DNA from: CAIYRG01 sp963747255
GTDB taxonomy: Bacteria > Pseudomonadota > Alphaproteobacteria > Micropepsales > Micropepsaceae
Assembly (NCBI GenBank): GCA_963747255.1
Contig: CAVVEG010000018.1
Coordinates: 248,001 to 312,000 of the forward strand
Direction of reading: 5' to 3'
Length of the DNA: 64,000 nt
Part shown: piece by piece, positions 10,160 through 18,541 of the stretch
Layout: every line of letters starts with the position of its first letter
Numbering within the stretch: the stretch's first letter is position 1
The notes under the pieces: generated by a model
Told to the model about the DNA's origin: nothing
What the model saw: only the letters and a program-made list of their open reading frames with translations
Database searches by the model: none
Translations under genes and position numbers: made by a program

Positions 10160-10201
10160 CGGCCCCGGGATCGGAGAACCCGATCCCGGGGCCGTTTCTT
10201 T
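10160..10201 (+). terminator. Rho-independent terminator after the OmpA gene
   Basis: A perfect 15-bp stem (arms 10160-10174 and 10180-10194, rich in GGCCCC/GGGGCC) encloses a 5-base loop and is followed by TTTCTTT. It separates the OmpA gene from the TauD operon. Confidence 0.9.
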
Positions 10202-10253
10202 CCAGGGAATCCGGATGGTAAGCTTCCATTGTGCGCACGATGGAGGACATGCG

Positions 10254-11109
10254 TTGGAATTGTCGCCGCTACCCGGCCGAATAATCGGACTTGAAATCGG
10301 CAGCCTGGACCTCTCTGACCCGCTGGGGCCGGAGGCAGTCACGTCTATCCTGGAGGCGCTCGATCGCCATCTCGTATTTGGTAATTCGCGGCCAGCATCT
10401 TACGGACGCGCAACTGATCGCGTTCAGCAGCCGCCTCGGCGAACTTGACCCTCCAGGGCCAAATCCTTATGGCGCCCCTTTCATCCCCGAATTTCCGCAA
10501 ATTAACGTGATTTCCAATGTGATCGAAAATGGCCGGCCGATCGGAAATCTGGGCGCTGGCGAGGCTGCATGGCACGCCGACATGACCTATGTCGATGTGC
10601 CGCCCAAAGCCGCAGTTCTCTATGCGCTGGAGATTCCCCCCGATGGCGAAGGCGACACTTACTTCGCCAATATGTTCGCTGCCCTTGAAGCCTTGCCCGC
10701 GGATCTGAAAGAAGAAATCACCGGCAGGTTTGCCGTCCATGACGCTTCGAGGAACAGCGCAGGAATGTTGCGCAGGGGATATTCGGAAGTGACCGATGTC
10801 CGCCAGACGCGGGGTGCCCGTCATCCGCTGGTCAGAACGGATCCGCGCACCGGGCTCAAGGCGCTTTTTTTGGGCAGGCGCCAGAACAGCTATGTGATCG
10901 GAATGCAGGTGGAGGAGAGCGAAAGGCTGCTCGACCGCCTATGGGCGCATGCCACGGAGCCCGAATTCACGATGCGTCACCGCTGGAAGGCCGGTGACGT
11001 GCTGGTCTGGAATAATCTGGGGGTGCTGCACCGGCGGGATTCGTTCGACGCGCAGTCACGCCGTGTCATGCATCGTACACAGATCAAGGGTGTGGAACGG
11101 GTCGCATGA
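10254..11109 (+). pseudogene. TauD/TfdA-type Fe(II)/2-oxoglutarate dioxygenase, frameshifted
   Basis: The N-terminal part reads MELSPLPGRIIGLEIGSLDL from a TTG at 10254 with GGAGG 7 bases upstream; an ATG at 10215 is an alternative. The frame is lost at about 10377-10380. Removing one T joins LDRHLV to LVIRGQHLTDAQLIAF, the normal TauD order. The rest carries the iron ligands AWHADMTY and the distal histidine in VLHRRDSF, plus the 2-oxoglutarate-binding arginine region SRRVMHRTQIKG. Restored length is about 284 residues. It overlaps the next gene by ATGA. It probably hydroxylates or cleaves an organic acid or sulfonate taken up by the operon. Confidence 0.8.
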
Positions 11110-12192
11110 CCGATGGTTTGTCTGAAATAACTCTGCGAAAGCTTACCCTGCCGCTTGTCCGGCCATATCGCCTCTCATACCGGACCTTCACCGAATTCGA
11201 ACCCATTGTCGTCCATGTTCGGTCTTCGTCGGGCCGCGAGGGTTGGGGCGAGGGTCATATCTCCCCCGGTTCGAGCAGCGAAACACGGGAAGGCGGTTGG
11301 CGCTTCTGCCGTGAACAGGCGGAAATAATTCTCGGCAAATCGGCAGGCGAGGCTATTGCAATTCTGGGTAAGGACATGGGTGCAAGCAAAGTCGCCGCCA
11401 CCGCCATGATCACCGCCATCGAGATGATGGAAGGCGAATCCGTGCTCGATGTGAAACGCAGCGTGACTCTTCCGATGGTCGCGGCGTTTCACGCGACTTG
11501 AATTGACCAGGATTGAAGACGAGGTCGAGGACCTGCTGGATCAGGGATTTCGCACCTTCAAGGTTAAAGTCGGCAATGCCGTAAGCAGCGATCTTGCCCG
11601 CGTCAGGGCAATTCAGGTTGCTACCAAGGGCCGTGCGACTTTGCGTATCGATGCCAATCGTGGTTACAGCGAAGCGGATGGGCGGAGTTTTGCTTCCGCG
11701 CTCGATCCGGCGGGTGTCGAACTTTTCGAGCAACCCTGCGCGGCGGAAGATTGGAACGCCAACGCCCGCGTAGCGGAAGTCTCGACAGTGCCCCTGATGC
11801 TGGATGAGCCAATCTGTGAACCTTCAGATATCGAGCGGGCGGGTGCAATTCAGGGCGTCGGTTTTTGCAAGTTGAAACTGAAGCGATTCGGCGGATTGCG
11901 GCGCCTGGATGAAGCCTTGGTTCAGGTGCGTAAGCACGGCATGGAGCCGGTTCTGGGCGATGGTCTGTCCAGCGAAATCAATTGCTGGATGGAAGCTTGC
12001 GTAGCCACCGGCCGGGTGACAAATGCCGGCGAATTCAACGGCTTTCTGAAACCGGCGGTTCGACTGTTCGCCAATCCGCTTGCCTTCGCCGCCGGCAGGA
12101 TCGAATTGCCAGCCGGTTACCGTCCGGAGATTGATCGGGACGCCGTGAAAAGGCACGAAATTGCCTGCGAGCGCTTTGCCGTCCGCTCATGA
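11106..12192 (+). pseudogene. Mandelate racemase/muconate-lactonizing (enolase superfamily) enzyme, frameshifted
   Basis: The capping domain (residues 1 to about 125, ending VTLPMVAAFHAT) and the barrel (LTRIEDEVEDLLDQGFRTFK) are in different frames. A +1 shift at about 11497-11500 explains the break. The barrel keeps FKVKVG with the KxK acid/base motif, RIDANRGYS with the first metal aspartate, ELFEQPC and LDEPIC with the next acidic ligands, and KLKRFGG. Restored length is about 361 residues. It overlaps both neighbours by ATGA, so the three genes form one translational unit. The likely role is epimerisation or dehydration of an acid or dipeptide; the exact reaction is not predictable. Confidence 0.82.
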
Positions 12193-13469
12193 TCATGCGC
12201 GCGCTGCGGGCGAATGTCTCTGGCCTGTTGCCGCTGCTGTGCGCGCTGTATCTGCTGCTTTATCTCGACCGCGTTAACATCGCCACAGCTGCGCCACTGA
12301 TCCAGACGGAGCTTCACCTGGGCAACGCAGCACTGGGCGTGGTGCTGTCGGCCTTCGCATACTCGTATGCGTTCTGTCAGTTGATCGGCGGGTTTGCAGG
12401 CGAGCGACTGGGGCCACGGCGGACGCTTTTGGCATCAGTACTCGTAGTATGTGTGGCGACGGCCGCGACGGGTTTGGCAAGCGGACTGGCGGCTCTCGTC
12501 GCGGCGCGAATGGTATTGGGCTTCGGTGAAGGGGCGGCTTTGCCGACCGCCACGCAGGCGATGGCGAGGCACTTGCCGCAATCCCAGTGGGGTTTCGCCC
12601 AGGGAATCACGCACTGTTTTGCGCGGCTCGGGAATTTCGCAACACCCCCGATTGTCGCTTCATTGATCGCGCTGTCGTCCTGGCGCGTTTCGTTTTTCAT
12701 CTTCGCTGCGGCCAGCCTGACCTGGATTGCCGCCTGGCTGGCATGGTTTCGCGAGCCTCCGCTAAAACAGGTGGGAGCATTTTCGCAGCAGCCGGGCCGA
12801 TCCTGGCTGAGTATCGCAAGACGTACTGCGCCCGCTACGGCCGTGAATTTCTGTTACGGCTGGACATTGTGGCTGTTTCTGACGTGGATACCCTCATTCT
12901 TTGTACAGAATTATCATTTGTCCCTATCGGGTTCGGCTTTCTATTCGGCGGGTGTTTTTCTCGGCGGGTTAACCGGAGATGCGCTGGGTGGCGTTGCGAG
13001 CGACGGCATTCTCCGCATAACGGGAGATCTGACGTTGGCGCGTCGCAGTGTCATCGTTGCGGGATTTCTCGGCGGCTGTGTCTGCCTGCTGGCGGTGATG
13101 ATGTTCGCCACGGATGTCGGCGCGGCCGCGATCCTGCTGTCGCTTGCGTTCTTTTTTGCCGAATTGATCGTCGCGCCGATCTGGGCGGTGACGATGGATA
13201 TCGTGCCGACTCACCCCGGTCCGGCGAGTGGAATCATGAATTTCGGGTCGGCATTTGCCGGAATCATATCGCCTTTGTTCTTCGGGATCATGGTGGACGT
13301 CACTGGAAGCTGGACGATTCCTTTCGCTGTTTCGGTGGCGCTTCTGATCCTCGGGGCGGCACTGACTTTTGGTTTGCACCCGCAGGCGAACGAGGTTCCC
13401 GGAACGGCCGTGCACGCGCCCGGTCAACTGGAAGCTACGAGTTTTGGGGCAGGCGGCGGCACATTGTAG
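12189..13469 (+). CDS. MFS transporter, anion:cation symporter type
   Basis: This 426-residue protein has 12 hydrophobic segments. The start overlaps the MR/MLE stop (ATGA). Features of organic-anion MFS permeases are an N-terminus with YLDRVNIATAAPLIQ, the loop GERLGPRRTLLAS after helix 2 and GFGEGAALPTATQAMARHLP in helix 4-5. Together with the dioxygenase and enolase-superfamily enzyme it would import the substrate of the pathway (a sugar acid or similar carboxylate is likely). The last 46 bases overlap the convergent lhr gene tail to tail. Confidence 0.85.
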   Translation: MIMRALRANVSGLLPLLCALYLLLYLDRVNIATAAPLIQTELHLGNAALGVVLSAFAYSYAFCQLIGGFAGERLGPRRTLLASVLVVCVATAATGLASGLAALVAARMVLGFGEGAALPTATQAMARHLPQSQWGFAQGITHCFARLGNFATPPIVASLIALSSWRVSFFIFAAASLTWIAAWLAWFREPPLKQVGAFSQQPGRSWLSIARRTAPATAVNFCYGWTLWLFLTWIPSFFVQNYHLSLSGSAFYSAGVFLGGLTGDALGGVASDGILRITGDLTLARRSVIVAGFLGGCVCLLAVMMFATDVGAAAILLSLAFFFAELIVAPIWAVTMDIVPTHPGPASGIMNFGSAFAGIISPLFFGIMVDVTGSWTIPFAVSVALLILGAALTFGLHPQANEVPGTAVHAPGQLEATSFGAGGGTL

Positions 13470-16400
13470 GCCGCGGCACGGCGCAGCAATTTGCGGGCTT
13501 CCCATTCCTCGGAAGGAGAAAGAGTTTGGAAGAACTCGATTTCCCCGGCAGAGAGGAATGCGATTGGAATGCCGTCCTGGTAAAGCACGCGGTTACCCGT
13601 GAACGCCGGCAACTTCGCTCCTGGCGTCACAAGACCTGCGAGATTGAGGGGATCGGCGCCAGACAGCGCGATCGTGGCTCCGGACGGATCGCTGCGCCGG
13701 ATTTGCCGCAACACCGGGATCGCGTCGGGCAAAGCAAATTGCTCGCCCGAGAATCCTGCGATGAAACGTCCGCCGCGAATTTCGCCCCGGCCCTCGAGTT
13801 TGCGCAATACGCGCAGGAGTTCGCGCCAGGGCGGCAACCAGGAACCCTCGCGCGCGAGAATACGCCAGCATACAATGCCGTAGCGCCGAAGCAGCGTTCG
13901 CGCCGTATGCTCCGTTGCATCTTGCAGTTTTGCCGCAGGCGCGACGGAACGGCGGACAATCGCCCACCGGCCGGCATCTTCAATTGCAGTCTTGGCCACA
14001 CGGCGGCGCGCGCGTCCCGGTATCGGCTTTCGGTCACCCGAGGGCGTCAGAAGCGCCCGCAATCCCGCAAAGCTGTCCGATACGACAAGCCCGTTCCCGA
14101 CCAGTTCTGCGAGGGCATTTTCGACCTGTACCCGCAACATCCCGCAGCCATCCACCAGTTCATCGAAGAAGCAGGCGCCGTGTTGCGAAATGCAATCCAG
14201 CACCGTCTGTGCGGGGGCGCTTACCATCGGCGTTTCAGCCGATGACAGGGAGTTCCAGAGCGGTGCATGTCGCCTTGGCAATAGCGCAATCGGGGTGGTG
14301 CGGATTGGCGTCAGCCGGGTCTCAGTCCGCCTGGCGGGCGGCGACAATCTGGTCCAGGTGATCTGTCCGGCAAGGCAGCGATCATCAAGCCATGCCGCTT
14401 CGTATTCGGCCAGGCGCGATGGGAGAATCTCGGATTCCCAGGCTACAGCCGGAGCTTCGAACCCTTCCAGCTGTGTTACGATTGCATCCAATGCGTCCGG
14501 CCCTTCCATGCGGGTTTCACCGGAGACGTGCTGCCACGAAAAAAGAAAGCGCATAAAATCGCGCGGGCTGACAGGCTCGATTTCGGCACGCAACCGATTG
14601 ATCGTGTACCGATGAATACGGGCAAGCAGACGGCGCTCGCACCACTCATCATCGGCGGTGCCGGGGCTGAACCGGCCGCGAAGGGCAAATCCCTCGCTCT
14701 CCAATGCACCGAGCGCGGCGGCAATCTCGGCAGCCGAAGCGCCCAGGGGACGCCGAAGCTCTGCTTCTGTCACGGGACCGAGGCCCTCAAGCCGGCCACG
14801 CAGGATTTCAACAAACGGATCTCCGCCCGAGAGTGGTCGGCTCTCGCCGAGCGGCACCGCTGGTTGTGATTGCAGCGCGGGCCAAAGCGCGAGAAAATCC
14901 CCCAGCCTTTCCGCTGCGATCCACAGCTTCTGCGGCGCGGAAATGCGCAAGGTGCGGCTTTGGGAGGCGAGTTGCTCGAGCCACCCGGACCACTCGGGTT
15001 GGGCTGCGACTTCGTCGTCCGTCAGGAAACCGAGCCAACTCAGTCCGTCGTGCAGCTCATCGGCGTTTGCGGCTTCCGGCCAGCTTTCGGCCCGCACTCT
15101 AGTAATAGCCTCGCCATCCAGTCGTCCGATATCCGAAGCTGTTTCAGGATCGAGCCACCGGCGGCTCATCACGGCTTGCGTCCTGCGCTCTTCAAGCGGC
15201 GCGTCGTCAAGATAGGCGTAAGGTCGCGCGGATAGCACCTCCAGGGCAAGCGGCGATGGTTGGGTCAGATCGCATGGCACGATACGAATCGCGCCGGACT
15301 CGATTCCCGTGAGCAATCGCTTAAGGCCGTCAATATCCATCGCCTCATGCAGGCAATCTGAAATGGTTTGATTCACCAATGGGTGATCGGGAATTTCCCG
15401 GTCACCTACGATATTTTCGCCGCACGCGACCTGATCGGGAAACACGGTTCCGAGAAGATCTTCGGCGCGCATGCGCGAAAGCTGCGGTGCGAGTTTCTTG
15501 CCGCCCTGGAAGCGCGGTATGGCGAGCGAAATGCCCGCGACCCATCGCCAGCGCGTGGTGAACATGGGTGCATCGAGAAGGGCTTGCGTCAGCAGTTCTT
15601 CCACGCTGTTGGAATTCAGGTAACGCGCGACCGAAGCAAGTTCGAAACTGTGCGCCGTGGTCAGCGACAGAATGATGTTGTCCTCTGTAGCCGCGGCCTG
15701 AAGTTCGAAATTGAATTTACGGCAGAATCGTTTTCGCAATGCCAATCCCCAGGCGCGGTTTATCCGGCTGCCCCAGGGTGAGTGGATGACAAGCTGCATT
15801 CCGCCGGCTTCGTCGAAAAACCGCTCGAACACAATTGTGTCCTGTACCGGAAGAACTCCGAGCGCGCGGTAACCGGAGGCAAGATAATCGGTGACTTCGC
15901 GCGCGATTGCAGGCGAATGACCGGGTCGGGCCGCAAGCCATTCCGTTGCAAGGTCGCCGGATGCATCCGCGGCCAATCTTTCTGTCACTTCCGAGCGCAG
16001 CCGGGACACGGAACGGGAGAGTTCATCGCTCCGCCCGGGGGCTTCGCCAAGCCAAAACGGAATCGTAGGCGGTTGGTCTCGTGCATCTTCGACGCGTACC
16101 GTGCCGCGCTCGACCCGCAGGATGCGATAGGAATGATTGCCAAGCTGGAAAATATCTCCGGCAAGGCTCTCGACGGCGAAATCTTCGTTCACGGATCCGA
16201 TGAGGATGTTTTCCGGTTCGAGCAGAACATTGTAATCAGCATTGTCCGGGATCGCGCCGCCTGAAGTCAGTGCAGTCAGCCGCGATCCACGTCGCGAGCG
16301 CAGCACCTTGTTTATCGCATCATGATGCAGCAGCGCGCCGCGGCGGCCGTTTTTCGTGCTGAAGCCGGATGCGAGCATTCGCACAACGGCATCGAAATCC

Positions 16401-17743
16401 GCACGATTCAGCCGGTGAAATGAGTAGGCCGCCTTGACCAGTGCAAAGAGTTCGTCTTCCGTGCATTCGCGCGCAGAAACTTCGGCGACGATCTGTTGGG
16501 CGAGCACATCCAGGGAATTCTGGGGAACGCGGAGGCGGTCGAGTTCGCCGCGATGCACGCTGTCCAGCAGAGCCGAACCCTCCACCAATTCGTCGCGTGA
16601 AAGCGGGAACAGGCGGCCTTTCGGTGTGCCGCTGACGGCGTGGCCGGAACGTCCTATCCGTTGAAGAAAGGTGGAAATCGCGCGGGGACTGCCAATCTGA
16701 CAGACGAGATCGACGTCGCCGATATCGATCCCCAGTTCGAGAGATGCGGTTGCGACGAGTGCCTTCAGTTTTCCCGTTTTCAAACGCTGTTCGGCATTGA
16801 GACGCTGTTCTTTCGCGAGACTGCCGTGGTGGGCGGCGATATTTTCGCTCCCGATCCGGTCGGCAAGGTGGCTGGTCACGCGCTCGACCATCCGCCGCGT
16901 GTTCACGAAAACCAGCGTCGTGCGATGGGCTTCTATGAGCTGTTTCAGCCGGTCATAGACTTCGTCCCAAACTTCGCCCGACATCACTGCCGAAAGCGGT
17001 GTTGGCGGAATCTCGATTGCCAGGTCCCGGCTGCGGTGGTGGCCCATATCGATAATCGCAACCTGCCCGGGATCCCTGATCTGCCGTGAGCCGGCCAGAA
17101 ATTTTGCCACTTCAGCAATGGGTTCCTGCGTCGCAGACAAACCGATGCGAAGCAGATGGTGTTTGCAAAGAGCGGTCAGGCGCTCCAGCGACAGCGCCAG
17201 ATGCGATCCGCGCTTGTTTGGCGCCAGAGCGTGAACTTCATCCACAATAACCGAACGCGTCGTCGCCAGCATGGCGCGGCCAGAATCGGAGCCCAGCAGG
17301 ATGTAAAGCGATTCCGGCGTCGTAACGAGAATGTGCGGGGGGCGCCGGCGCATTTTTTCCCGCTCTGAAGACGGTGTATCGCCGGTGCGGACCCAGGTGC
17401 GCACTTCAATCTCAGGCAGGCCCAGTTGACGCAGTTCCGCCGCAATCCCCGATAGCGGCACTTCCAGATTGCGCTGCACGTCGTTGGAGAGCGCCTTGAG
17501 CGGCGACACGTAAACGACCTGGGTCTCGTCCGTGAGTGTGCCGGCAAGCCCTTGCTCGACCAGATCATTTATTGCGGCGAGGAATGCGGCGAGGGTTTTC
17601 CCCGAACCGGTTGGCGCCGCGATGAGCACGTCGCGGCGCGATTGTATGACTGGCCAGGCCTTCGCCTGCGCCGGCGTTGGCGCCGTAAAGCTCCTCGCAA
17701 ACCAGGCTGCTACGGCGGGGTGGAAGAAGGAATCCGGAATCAT
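13424..17743 (-). CDS. lhr: Lhr-type large ATP-dependent helicase
   Basis: This is a 1439-residue superfamily 2 helicase. The N-terminal RecA pair has the Q-like entry PTPAQAKAWPVIQSRRD, Walker A APTGSGKT (about residue 40), DEVH box VDEVHALAPNKRG, motif III SATQEPIAEVAKF and motif VI RIGRSGHA. The Lhr core winged-helix region and the long bacterial C-terminal extension follow, with no break, so both Lhr-Core and Lhr-CTD are present. Lhr acts on nucleic acids in repair; the full-length form is known from mycobacteria and pseudomonads. The gene has no obvious repair partner next to it and stands alone, converging with the MFS gene. Confidence 0.92.
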   Translation of the reverse strand: MIPDSFFHPAVAAWFARSFTAPTPAQAKAWPVIQSRRDVLIAAPTGSGKTLAAFLAAINDLVEQGLAGTLTDETQVVYVSPLKALSNDVQRNLEVPLSGIAAELRQLGLPEIEVRTWVRTGDTPSSEREKMRRRPPHILVTTPESLYILLGSDSGRAMLATTRSVIVDEVHALAPNKRGSHLALSLERLTALCKHHLLRIGLSATQEPIAEVAKFLAGSRQIRDPGQVAIIDMGHHRSRDLAIEIPPTPLSAVMSGEVWDEVYDRLKQLIEAHRTTLVFVNTRRMVERVTSHLADRIGSENIAAHHGSLAKEQRLNAEQRLKTGKLKALVATASLELGIDIGDVDLVCQIGSPRAISTFLQRIGRSGHAVSGTPKGRLFPLSRDELVEGSALLDSVHRGELDRLRVPQNSLDVLAQQIVAEVSARECTEDELFALVKAAYSFHRLNRADFDAVVRMLASGFSTKNGRRGALLHHDAINKVLRSRRGSRLTALTSGGAIPDNADYNVLLEPENILIGSVNEDFAVESLAGDIFQLGNHSYRILRVERGTVRVEDARDQPPTIPFWLGEAPGRSDELSRSVSRLRSEVTERLAADASGDLATEWLAARPGHSPAIAREVTDYLASGYRALGVLPVQDTIVFERFFDEAGGMQLVIHSPWGSRINRAWGLALRKRFCRKFNFELQAAATEDNIILSLTTAHSFELASVARYLNSNSVEELLTQALLDAPMFTTRWRWVAGISLAIPRFQGGKKLAPQLSRMRAEDLLGTVFPDQVACGENIVGDREIPDHPLVNQTISDCLHEAMDIDGLKRLLTGIESGAIRIVPCDLTQPSPLALEVLSARPYAYLDDAPLEERRTQAVMSRRWLDPETASDIGRLDGEAITRVRAESWPEAANADELHDGLSWLGFLTDDEVAAQPEWSGWLEQLASQSRTLRISAPQKLWIAAERLGDFLALWPALQSQPAVPLGESRPLSGGDPFVEILRGRLEGLGPVTEAELRRPLGASAAEIAAALGALESEGFALRGRFSPGTADDEWCERRLLARIHRYTINRLRAEIEPVSPRDFMRFLFSWQHVSGETRMEGPDALDAIVTQLEGFEAPAVAWESEILPSRLAEYEAAWLDDRCLAGQITWTRLSPPARRTETRLTPIRTTPIALLPRRHAPLWNSLSSAETPMVSAPAQTVLDCISQHGACFFDELVDGCGMLRVQVENALAELVGNGLVVSDSFAGLRALLTPSGDRKPIPGRARRRVAKTAIEDAGRWAIVRRSVAPAAKLQDATEHTARTLLRRYGIVCWRILAREGSWLPPWRELLRVLRKLEGRGEIRGGRFIAGFSGEQFALPDAIPVLRQIRRSDPSGATIALSGADPLNLAGLVTPGAKLPAFTGNRVLYQDGIPIAFLSAGEIEFFQTLSPSEEWEARKLLRRAAAYNVPPPAPKLVASS

Positions 17744-17903
17744 ATTTCCAAGTTACAGGCGTCAGTCGCGCCGACGCAAACGGCAGCCTTTATATGGGAT
17801 GTCCAACCGCAATTTTTGTCACGTCCAGAGGAACGCATTCGTGACCGATCCGTTATTATGCTGCTCTCGAACGAGCAAACGCGCTGCGATTAATGCGCGC
17901 CAT

Positions 17904-17938
17904 GAAAAAGCCCGGCAGCCCCCCTCCCGGGCTTTTTC
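17904..17938. terminator. Bidirectional intrinsic terminator upstream of lhr
   Basis: A perfect 12-bp stem (arms 17904-17915 and 17927-17938) has an 11-base loop. The arms begin GAAAAAGCCCGG and end TTTTTC, so there is a U-tract in either direction. It lies between two divergently transcribed genes, where no known transcript needs to end. Confidence 0.75.
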
Positions 17939-17951
17939 TTTGGTGTAACCG

Positions 17952-17965
17952 CTGATCTGAATCAA
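17952..17965. promoter_or_regulatory. Near-consensus FNR/FixK box before cytochrome c gene
   Basis: The sequence CTGATCTGAATCAA matches TTGAT-N4-ATCAA with one mismatch at the first base. It is immediately upstream of a c-type cytochrome gene, and fixK is present in this window. If the box is centred at -41.5, transcription would start near 18000, which would favour a start codon at or after 17993 or a nearly leaderless mRNA. Confidence 0.4.
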
Positions 17966-18541
17966 ATGCTGCTCTCAACGCGACGCTACGGTATGCCAAT
18001 GCTTTGGCCAATCTCAATAATTGGGTCCATTTGCGTTCTGTCCTTCGCCCAGACGGTGATGGCTGAGGAGCCCGGGAATGTGATGCGCGGTCATGCTTTT
18101 GCGGAGAAAAATTGTGCGACCTGCCACTCGGTGGGGCGCGAGGGGAGCAGTCCTTATCAGCCAGCGCCGCCGTTTCGCACACTGCACCTGAAATATGATG
18201 TTGCGGGATTGGCCGAAGCTTTCGCAGAGGGAATCATCGTTGCCCATAACGGTCCGCGCCAGATGCCGCAATTCATGTTGGCACCCGACGAAATCGACGA
18301 CCTGATCGCCTATCTGAAATCGCTGGAAGTTCCGGTGCAAAATCAAACGGATGCAACGACACGATCGCCACAGAAACGGCGCAGCGAGTCGAACAGATCC
18401 CGATCGGAAATAACGCGCGGCACCTTGTTCTGGCCGCCCAGTCTGCCCCGCGACTTCATCCACGCTTCGAACGTGCCGCGTTGCACGGCCATCAGCTTTG
18501 GCTGGTCCATCCCGAACCCGCCGGAACGATGTACGCTATAG
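17966..18541 (+). CDS. Small c-type cytochrome with long antisense-overlapping tail
   Basis: A signal peptide (from M at 17993, PMLWPISIIGSICVLSF onward) precedes a single CXXCH haem site in NCATCHSVGREG. The cytochrome fold closes with the distal methionine in PRQMPQFMLAPDE and the final helix LIAYLKSL. That domain is complete at about residue 115. The frame stays open a further 70 or so residues, antisense to the end of the GH3 gene (199-base convergent overlap), and this tail has no cytochrome character. The usual start alternatives are 17966, 17993 and 17999. It is likely a periplasmic electron carrier. Confidence 0.75.
   Translation: MLLSTRRYGMPMLWPISIIGSICVLSFAQTVMAEEPGNVMRGHAFAEKNCATCHSVGREGSSPYQPAPPFRTLHLKYDVAGLAEAFAEGIIVAHNGPRQMPQFMLAPDEIDDLIAYLKSLEVPVQNQTDATTRSPQKRRSESNRSRSEITRGTLFWPPSLPRDFIHASNVPRCTAISFGWSIPNPPERCTL

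Noticed and set aside
12587..14245. 552-residue plus-strand frame across the MFS and lhr genes
   Set aside because: It runs through two well-supported genes in other frames and has no motif of its own; its composition (rich in Arg and Gly) is that of a shadow frame.
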